Of a stretch of DNA of 10,785 nucleotides, positions 6,072 through 10,785 are shown piece after piece; within the stretch, counting starts at the first letter, position 1; each line of letters begins with the position of its first letter. Source of the stretch: JBPESN01 sp051710625. Lineage in GTDB: Bacteria > Pseudomonadota > Gammaproteobacteria > Enterobacterales > Enterobacteriaceae. Made by a program: the position numbers and the translations under genes. The notes under the pieces were generated by a model. It saw nothing but the letters and a program-made list of their open reading frames with translations, did no database searches and was not told the DNA's origin. The stretch is taken from assembly GCF_051710625.1 (NCBI RefSeq), contig NZ_JBPESN010000077.1, positions 1 through 10,785 on the forward strand, read 5' to 3'.

Positions 6072-7442
6072 ATGGAATTATCCTCTCTGACCGCCGTTTC
6101 GCCCATAGACGGCCGCTACGGCGACAAAGTCAATCCGCTACGCGCTATTTTCAGTGAATTCGGTTTGCTGAAATTTCGCGTACAGGTGGAAGTACGCTGG
6201 CTGCAAAAGCTGGCCGACTGTGATGCTATTAAAGAGGTCCCCCCTTTTGACGACCACGCAAACAGTTTCCTGGACGCCATTGTCGCGAACTTCAGCGTAG
6301 AGGATGCCGAGCGCATCAAAACCATTGAACGTACCACCAATCATGATGTGAAAGCGGTAGAATATTTTTTGAAGGAGAAAATCGCCCGGCAACCGGCAGT
6401 GCAGGCGGTAAGCGAATTCATCCATTTCGCCTGCACCTCCGAGGATATCAACAATCTCTCCCACGCGATGATGCTCGCCACCGCCCGCGAATCTGTTCTG
6501 CTACCGGCCTGGCACGAGATTATCGCGGCGATAGCGGCGCTGGCCGAACGCTATCGCGATATCCCCCTGCTGTCGCGCACCCACGGCCAGCCGGCGACGC
6601 CCTCAACGCTGGGCAAGGAAATGGCCAATGTTGCCTATCGTATGACGCGGCAATATCGTCAATTGGAACGCGTGGAGATACTGGGCAAAATCAACGGCGC
6701 CGTCGGCAATTATAATGCCCACATGGTCGCCTATCCCGAAGTGGACTGGCATCGGTTCAGCGAGGAGTTCGTCACCGGGCTAGGTATTGGCTGGAACCCC
6801 TATACTACCCAAATCGAGCCCCATGATTATATCGCCGAAATGTTTGACTGCATTGCGCGGTTTAATACTATCGTTATCGATTTTGACCGTGATGTGTGGG
6901 GTTATATCGCCCTCAATCATTTCAAACAGCGCACCGTCGCCGGCGAAATCGGCTCTTCGACCATGCCGCATAAAGTGAACCCTATCGATTTCGAGAACTC
7001 GGAAGGGAATCTGGGCCTGGCGAATGCGGTGATGAATCACCTGGCGGCGAAACTACCCGTTTCGCGCTGGCAGCGGGATTTGACCGATTCCACCGTGCTG
7101 CGCAATTTAGGTGTTGGGATGAGTTATGCGCTTATCGCATACCAGTCTACGCTAAAAGGAATCAGTAAACTGGAGGTGAATGAAGCCCATTTGCTGACAG
7201 AGTTGGATAACAATTGGGAAGTCCTGGCTGAACCCATACAGACGGTGATGCGCCGCTACGGAATTGAAAAACCGTACGAGAAGCTGAAAGAGCTTACCCG
7301 CGGCAAGCGCGTCGATGCTGAGGGTATGCAAGCCTTTATTGATAATTTGCCGTTGCCGGAAGCGGAAAAAGTACGGCTAGAAACGCTGACGCCGGCTAAT
7401 TATACCGGCCGCGCCACGACAATGGTTGACGAGTTAAAATAA
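6072..7442 (+). CDS. purB: Adenylosuccinate lyase PurB
   Basis: A 456-residue enzyme, the same length as E. coli PurB. It cleaves fumarate from SAICAR (giving AICAR) and from adenylosuccinate (giving AMP), so it serves both de novo purine synthesis and AMP formation; active as a cytosolic homotetramer. Seen: IDGRYGDKV (12-20), ERTTNHDVKAVEYFL (86-100), FACTSEDINNLSHA (119-132), SRTHGQPATPS with His171 (168-178), KINGAVGNYNAH, and the superfamily signature GEIGSSTMPHKVNPIDFENSEG with catalytic Ser295 (291-312). All active-site motifs are intact. The start is the ATG at 6072 with AGGAG at 6058-6062; a TTG directly before it (6069) is in frame but not needed. Lies 19 bases after hflD. It carries a PurR-type operator inside its coding sequence. 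A terminator and the phoP promoter follow. Confidence 0.98.
   Translation: MELSSLTAVSPIDGRYGDKVNPLRAIFSEFGLLKFRVQVEVRWLQKLADCDAIKEVPPFDDHANSFLDAIVANFSVEDAERIKTIERTTNHDVKAVEYFLKEKIARQPAVQAVSEFIHFACTSEDINNLSHAMMLATARESVLLPAWHEIIAAIAALAERYRDIPLLSRTHGQPATPSTLGKEMANVAYRMTRQYRQLERVEILGKINGAVGNYNAHMVAYPEVDWHRFSEEFVTGLGIGWNPYTTQIEPHDYIAEMFDCIARFNTIVIDFDRDVWGYIALNHFKQRTVAGEIGSSTMPHKVNPIDFENSEGNLGLANAVMNHLAAKLPVSRWQRDLTDSTVLRNLGVGMSYALIAYQSTLKGISKLEVNEAHLLTELDNNWEVLAEPIQTVMRRYGIEKPYEKLKELTRGKRVDAEGMQAFIDNLPLPEAEKVRLETLTPANYTGRATTMVDELK
6256..6271 (+). promoter_or_regulatory. Intragenic PurR-type operator in purB (codons 62-67)
   Basis: ACGCAAACAGTTTCCT fits the PurR consensus ANGCAANCGNTTNCNT at all fixed positions but one (central G is A). 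It covers codons 62-67 of purB, the same codons as the E. coli purB operator, where bound PurR blocks elongating RNA polymerase (roadblock repression). Position and sequence agree, so repression by purines in the same way is likely if a purR gene is present. Confidence 0.7.
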
Positions 7443-7451
7443 GCGGCGAAA

Positions 7452-7480
7452 AGGGAACCTGCGCCTGACCCTGGTTCCCT
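7452..7480 (+). terminator. Probable purB terminator
   Basis: AGGGAACC (7452-7459) and GGTTCCCT (7473-7480) form a perfect 8-bp stem, 9 bases past the purB stop, with an A-run before it. The pyrimidine tract after it (CTCTGTTTAT) is a weak U tract, so some readthrough into phoP is likely, as known for E. coli purB-phoPQ. Confidence 0.6.
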
Positions 7481-7483
7481 CTC

Positions 7484-7518
7484 TGTTTATGCGGAGTTTA
7501 GTCACTCTCTGGGATACT
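7484..7518 (+). promoter_or_regulatory. PhoP box and -10 of the phoPQ promoter
   Basis: TGTTTA (7484-7489) and AGTTTA (7495-7500) are separated by 5 bases, the direct-repeat form bound by PhoP. The -10-like hexamer GATACT (7513-7518) begins 12 bases after the box, the spacing of PhoP-activated promoters in which the box replaces the -35. This suggests positive autoregulation of phoPQ. The box starts 4 bases after the purB terminator stem. Confidence 0.72.
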
Positions 7519-7618
7519 CTTATCCGGTAAGATATTCCTTCCCAGCCGGGAGGATAACCGCTTAATAAGACGGATTGCGCCACCGGATCCGTTAAGGGTA
7601 ATTTTATTAGGAGCTGCG

Positions 7619-8290
7619 ATGCGAGTTCTGGTAATAGAAGATAATTCTCTTCTTCGTCATCATCTGACGGTACAGATGCGTGAAATGGGGCACCAGGTAG
7701 ATGCCGCCGCGGACGCCCGGGAGGCGGACTACTTTCTAAATGAGCATCCACCCGATATCGCCATTGTCGATTTAGGCCTGCCCGACGAGGACGGTCTCAA
7801 TCTTATTCGCCGCTGGCGCAGCCATCAGGTGAAAATTCCCCTACTGGTGCTCACTGCCCGGGAAGGCTGGCAGGACAAAGTCACGGTGCTGGAAGCCGGC
7901 GCTGATGACTATGTCACCAAGCCTTTTCATCTGGAAGAGGTGGTGGCACGCATGCAGGCACTAATGCGCCGCAACAGCGGTCTGGCGTCGCAGGTTATCG
8001 AACTGCCGCCTTTCCTCATTGATCTTTCGCGCCGTGAGCTTATGATTAATGAGGTTAATATCAGGCTCACCGCGTTTGAATATACTATTATCGAGACACT
8101 GATACGCAACGCCGGTAAAGTCGTCAGCAAGGATTCGCTGATGCTGCAACTTTATCCCGACGCTGAATTGCGCGAGAGTCACACCATCGACGTGTTAATG
8201 GGTCGTCTGCGGAAAAAAATGCAGGCCAATTACCCGCATGAAGTGATCACCACAGTTCGCGGTCAGGGCTACCGTTTTGATGTTAACTAG
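7619..8290 (+). CDS. phoP: Response regulator PhoP (OmpR family)
   Basis: A 223-residue regulator, the same length as E. coli PhoP. It is phosphorylated by PhoQ and then activates genes for Mg2+ uptake, lipid A change, acid and antimicrobial peptide resistance by binding the PhoP box. Receiver domain (1-about 120): acidic Glu7-Asp8, phosphoacceptor Asp51 in IVDLGLPDEDG, Thr79 in LVLTARE, Lys101 in YVTKPFH. The C-terminal winged-helix domain (about 125-223) has LSRRELMIN, LTAFEYTIIETLIRN, VVSKDSLMLQLYPDAELRESHTIDVLMGRLRKK (recognition helix) and VITTVRGQGYRF. All key residues are kept. AGGAG ends 5 bases before the ATG. phoQ starts 5 bases after its stop, so the two are one operon with probable translational coupling. 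Confidence 0.98.
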   Translation: MRVLVIEDNSLLRHHLTVQMREMGHQVDAAADAREADYFLNEHPPDIAIVDLGLPDEDGLNLIRRWRSHQVKIPLLVLTAREGWQDKVTVLEAGADDYVTKPFHLEEVVARMQALMRRNSGLASQVIELPPFLIDLSRRELMINEVNIRLTAFEYTIIETLIRNAGKVVSKDSLMLQLYPDAELRESHTIDVLMGRLRKKMQANYPHEVITTVRGQGYRFDVN

Positions 8291-8295
8291 GCTCT

Positions 8296-9762
8296 ATGAC
8301 CCTATTTCCGTTACGCCACAAAAAACCGTTTTCCCTGCGCGTCATATTCTTGCTGGCGGCGGCCTGCGTAGTTCTGGCGCTCTCTTTGTGCTATGGCATG
8401 GTGGCCGTCATTGGCTACAGCGTCAGCTTTGATAAAACGTCATTCCGCGTGCTGCGCGGCGAAAGTAATCTTTTTTTCAGTCTCGCACAGTGGAAGGACA
8501 ATAAGCTGTCGATCGCCGTGCCGCCAAATATCGATATCAATTTTGCCGCCTTGGTGCTAATTTATGATGAAAATGGCCATATTCTCTGGCGCCAGCGCTA
8601 TGTACCAGCGCTGGAGTCGCGCGTACAGCAGGACTGGCTGACCAAGACCGGCTATTTTGAGCTCGATACCGATACGCGCACCAGTAGCGCGGTAGTGGGG
8701 GATAACCCCAGCGCCCAGGTTCGGCTGAAAGAGTTCGACAGCAGCGACGACAATGCCCTGACCCACTCCGTGGCGGTCAACCGCTATCCGGCTACCGGCC
8801 GCTTGCCGCCGCTGACCATTGTGGTCGTCGATACCATTCCTCATGAACTGCAGCGCGCCGATCTGGTGTGGGAATGGTTCAGCTACGTCCTGCTTGCCAA
8901 TCTGCTGCTGGTGGTGCCCCTGCTGTGGCTGGCGGCGCACTGGAGCCTGCGCCCCATTAAGGATTTAGTTCGCCAAGTGCGCGAGCTGGAGGTGGGCGAG
9001 CGGGAACGCCTTGACGAGAACCCGCCGCGCGAGCTGGATATTCTGGTGCGCAACCTGAATATTTTGCTGAATAAGGAGCGTCAGCGCTATCAGAAGTACC
9101 GCTCGACCCTGTCTGATTTGACCCACAGCCTGAAAACGCCGCTGGCGGTGCTGCAGACCACACTGCGCTCCCTGCGTACCGATCGCGACACCAATATCGA
9201 AATGGCTGAGCCGATTATGCTGGAGCAAATCAGCCGGATTTCCCAACAGATAGGCTATTACCTGCATCGTGCCACCGTTCACTCGGATCATAATGTGCTG
9301 AGCCGTGAACTGCATTCCGTGCCGCCGCTGCTCGATAGCCTGTGCTCCGCGCTCAACAAGGTGTATCAACGTAAAGGCGTTTCCCTGTCGCTGGATATTT
9401 CACCGGAGTTGACGTTTATCGGTGAGAAAAACGACTTTATGGAAGTTATGGGTAACATTTTAGACAACGCCTGCAAGTATTGCCTGGAGTTTGTCGAAAT
9501 CAGCGCCCGCGAAAAGGAAAGCGCGCTGCATATCATTATCGAAGATGATGGCCCCGGTATCCCCGAGTCCAAACGCACACTCATCTTCCAGCGTGGTCAG
9601 CGCGCCGATACGCTGCGGCCCGGTCAGGGCCTGGGCCTTTCGGTGGCGGCGGAAATTCTTGAGCAATACGACGGCGACATCGTGATTGACGAAAGCGCCC
9701 TCGGCGGGGCGTTGGTCGAAGTCATCTTCAAGCAGCAGGGGCCGCAGCCCGAAGACGACTGA
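8296..9762 (+). CDS. phoQ: Sensor histidine kinase PhoQ with reduced acidic sensor cluster
   Basis: A 488-residue inner-membrane kinase (E. coli 486). In relatives it senses low Mg2+, acid and cationic peptides, and phosphorylates or dephosphorylates PhoP. Layout: TM1 about 17-39, periplasmic PAS-like sensor about 43-192, TM2 about 194-214 with Asn202 kept, HAMP about 215-265, His277 in SDLTHSLKTPLAVL, N box NILDNACKY (387-395), G1 DDGPG (417-421) and G2 GQGLGLS (443-449). All catalytic motifs are intact and Thr48, Thr156, His157 and Asp179 are kept. The acidic run that is EDDDDAE in E. coli (148-154) is DSSDDNA here, so half the acidic residues are gone. This run holds divalent cations against the membrane, so metal sensing is probably weakened, in line with published reports of attenuated PhoQ sensing in Sodalis glossinidius. 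Start ATG is 5 bases after phoP. Confidence 0.97.
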   Translation: MTLFPLRHKKPFSLRVIFLLAAACVVLALSLCYGMVAVIGYSVSFDKTSFRVLRGESNLFFSLAQWKDNKLSIAVPPNIDINFAALVLIYDENGHILWRQRYVPALESRVQQDWLTKTGYFELDTDTRTSSAVVGDNPSAQVRLKEFDSSDDNALTHSVAVNRYPATGRLPPLTIVVVDTIPHELQRADLVWEWFSYVLLANLLLVVPLLWLAAHWSLRPIKDLVRQVRELEVGERERLDENPPRELDILVRNLNILLNKERQRYQKYRSTLSDLTHSLKTPLAVLQTTLRSLRTDRDTNIEMAEPIMLEQISRISQQIGYYLHRATVHSDHNVLSRELHSVPPLLDSLCSALNKVYQRKGVSLSLDISPELTFIGEKNDFMEVMGNILDNACKYCLEFVEISAREKESALHIIIEDDGPGIPESKRTLIFQRGQRADTLRPGQGLGLSVAAEILEQYDGDIVIDESALGGALVEVIFKQQGPQPEDD

Positions 9763-9770
9763 GGTCGGTC

Positions 9771-9794
9771 ACGGGCGGGCGCCCCGTCACTTTT
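9771..9794 (+). terminator. Possible phoPQ terminator
   Basis: ACGGG (9771-9775) and CCCGT (9783-9787) pair in a GC-rich stem 8 bases after phoQ, with a short TTTT at 9791-9794. The tract is short and separated from the stem. A second perfect 7-bp hairpin, CCGCAGG/CCTGCGG (9801-9807 with 9821-9827), follows without a U tract. Confidence 0.4.
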
Positions 9795-9840
9795 GACGCA
9801 CCGCAGGTAAAATTATCCGCCCTGCGGCGGCGCTATCCGT

Positions 9841-9846
9841 TATAAT
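9841..9846 (+). promoter_or_regulatory. Candidate -10 element before roxA
   Basis: A consensus TATAAT, 31 bases before the roxA ATG. No matching -35 at 16-18 bases upstream; TTGACG at 9793 is too far (42 bases). It probably belonged to the roxA promoter before the gene decayed. Confidence 0.4.
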
Positions 9847-9877
9847 TCCTCTCAATCTCCCCGCGTTGGAACAGGCT

Positions 9878-10571
9878 ATGGATTATCAACTTGAGCTGAA
9901 CTGGAATGACTTTTTACAACGCTACTGACAGAAACGCCCGGTCATCATTAAACACGCGTTTCGCGATTTCGTCGACCCGCTGTCTCCGGATGAACTGGCC
10001 GGTCTGGCTATGGAAACGGAGGTGGATAGCCGTCTGGTCAGCCATGATGACGGCGACTGGCAGGTAAGCCACGGTCCGTTTGCCAGCTATGACTATTTGG
10101 GCGACCACAACTGGTCGCTGCTGGTGCAGGCGGTCGATCACTGGCACGAGCCCCTCGGCGGCGCTGATGCAGCCGTTCCGCCATCTGCCCGACTGGCGGA
10201 TAGACAATTTGATGATCTCGTTTTCGGTTCCCGGCGGCGGCGTCGGTCCCCATCCCGATCTGCTGCAGGTTGAACCCTTTGAGGCCATCATCGACGAACA
10301 AATGTGGCCCGGCGATATGCTGTACATCCCCCCCGCCTTTCCCCATGAAGGTTATGCGCTGGAGAACGAGCTAAATTACTCCGTCGGCTTCAGGGCGCCG
10401 CGCAGCCGCGAGCTGGTCAGCGGTTTTGCCGATTATGTGCTTGCTCAGGAGCTGGGCGGCCAGCGCTACTGCAATCCCACGATTGAGCCGCGCGACGATC
10501 CTGCCCACATTCTGCCGCCAGAAGTTGACGCGCTGCGCGACATGATGATGGCGTTGATGCAACAGCCCAAT
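9878..10571 (+). pseudogene. roxA: roxA (ycfD) pseudogene: ribosomal oxygenase, four lesions
   Basis: RoxA is an Fe(II)/2-oxoglutarate JmjC dioxygenase that hydroxylates Arg81 of ribosomal protein L16; E. coli has 373 residues and the gene also follows phoQ. The 5' frame reads MDYQLELNWNDFLQRY then TGA at 9926-9928, where relatives have Trp17. It continues QKRPVIIKHAF...ISPDELAGLAMETEVDSRLVSHDDGDWQVSHGPF-like to HWHEP. There, at 10151-10154, one extra C shifts the frame. The new frame carries SAALMQPFRHLPDWRIDNLMISFSVPGGGVGPH and jumps directly to PDLLQVEPFEAIIDE, missing about 31 residues of the jelly-roll core. It goes on IPPAFPHEGYALENELNYSVGFRAPRSREL to MMALMQQPN, where an IS911-like element starts at 10572 and cuts off the C-terminal third. 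Non-functional beyond doubt. Confidence 0.95.
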
Positions 10572-10598
10572 TGTAGTGGCACACTGAATTTAGCCACC
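10572..10598 (+). repeat. IS911-like left terminal inverted repeat (IRL)
   Basis: 27 bases starting TGTAGTGGCACACTG, matching the right repeat at 100-126 (reverse strand) at 20 positions. Ends TG...CC within the element. This defines the exact insertion point between 10571 and 10572. Confidence 0.82.
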
Positions 10599-10643
10599 TA
10601 AACAGAGGTAATATGCTCACCTCAGAACAACACGCGTGCACCA

Positions 10644-10785
10644 ATGAAAAGAAGAAACTTTAGTCCTGAATTCAAACGCGAATCCGCTCAACTGGTTGTC
10701 GACCAAAATTACACCGCCGCGCAAGCAGCAAAAGCCATGGACGTCGGCCTTTCTACGATGACGAAATGGGTAAAACAACTGCGTG
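10644..10785 (+). CDS. IS911-like OrfA, N-terminal part (partial)
   Basis: The first 47 residues, MKRRNFSPEFKRESAQLVVD followed by QNYTAAQAAKAMDVGLSTMTKWVKQLR, closely match IS911 OrfA (InsN). OrfA carries a helix-turn-helix (here about 24-44) and a leucine zipper downstream. It modulates transposition, and the OrfAB fusion is the transposase. The frame is open to the window end. ATG at 10644 fits the family start; the ribosome site before it is poor (only GCGTGC-like bases), which is common for IS low expression. Whether the frameshift window and orfB are intact cannot be seen. Confidence 0.9.
   Translation, partial: MKRRNFSPEFKRESAQLVVDQNYTAAQAAKAMDVGLSTMTKWVKQLR

Larger units (their letters stand above)
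10572..10785 (+). mobile_element. Left end of an IS911-like (IS3 family) element inserted in roxA
   Basis: The left tip TGTAGTGGC begins at 10572, directly after roxA codons for QQPN. It is followed by the orfA start (10644), and the element runs beyond the window. Same orientation as the copy at 1-126. The right end and target duplication are outside the window. Confidence 0.9.

Noticed and set aside
3931..9928. Stop codons replacing conserved Trp in nudJ (TAG) and roxA (TGA) as possible recoding
   Set aside because: Two different stop codons are involved, both genes have other fatal lesions, and intact genes here use TGG for Trp and stop codons normally. Ordinary nonsense mutations explain both.
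1..10785. CRISPR array, tRNA or rRNA genes, toxin-antitoxin pair, phage genes or a new defence system
   Set aside because: No spaced repeats, no cloverleaf or rRNA text and no such domains seen on either strand. The only tandem repeat is the hexamer tract without spacers.

Overview
The window reads as part of the chromosome of a Sodalis-like gammaproteobacterium (Enterobacterales, Bruguierivoracaceae), most likely an insect symbiont such as Sodalis glossinidius. This is an inference. It rests on (a) a conserved enterobacterial block, nudJ-mnmA-hflD-purB-phoP-phoQ-roxA, whose proteins closely resemble the E. coli ones I know, (b) at least five decayed genes in 10.8 kb, and (c) an IS911-like (IS3 family) element at each window edge. 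No whole new system was found. The interest lies in gene decay, two conserved regulatory sites and an altered PhoQ sensor.

Left half (1-4062), decayed and mostly minus strand. It opens with the right end of an IS911-like element (to 126). Next come a perfect 10-copy hexamer repeat (231-290), a small exported DUF305 protein (327-659), an apbE pseudogene with three frameshifts (761-1813), an unrecognised 99-residue helical protein (2118-2417), a YqaE/Pmp3-type membrane protein (2777-2938) and a frameshifted yciG (3031-3193). At about 3890 a remnant of yddG (minus) meets a remnant of nudJ (plus). Both lack their 5' parts, as expected if one deletion removed the DNA between two divergent genes. 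The stretches 1814-2117, 2418-2776 and 3204-3497 hold no gene I can support.

Right half (4221-9762), intact and all plus strand. mnmA (tRNA 2-thiouridylase), hflD and purB (adenylosuccinate lyase) follow each other as in E. coli. purB carries an intragenic PurR-type operator at codons 62-67, the place used in E. coli for roadblock repression. A hairpin closes purB. Four bases later lies a PhoP box (TGTTTA-N5-AGTTTA), 12 bases ahead of a -10-like hexamer, so phoP-phoQ is probably autoregulated. PhoQ keeps all catalytic kinase motifs, but the acidic cluster of its periplasmic sensor is partly lost. This fits reports that Sodalis PhoQ sensing is attenuated.

Right edge (9878-10785). roxA (ribosomal L16 arginine hydroxylase) is a pseudogene with an early stop, a one-base frameshift and an internal in-frame deletion. 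Its 3' part is replaced by the left end of a second IS911-like element in the same orientation as the first. The two same-direction IS copies bracket about 10.4 kb of chromosome.
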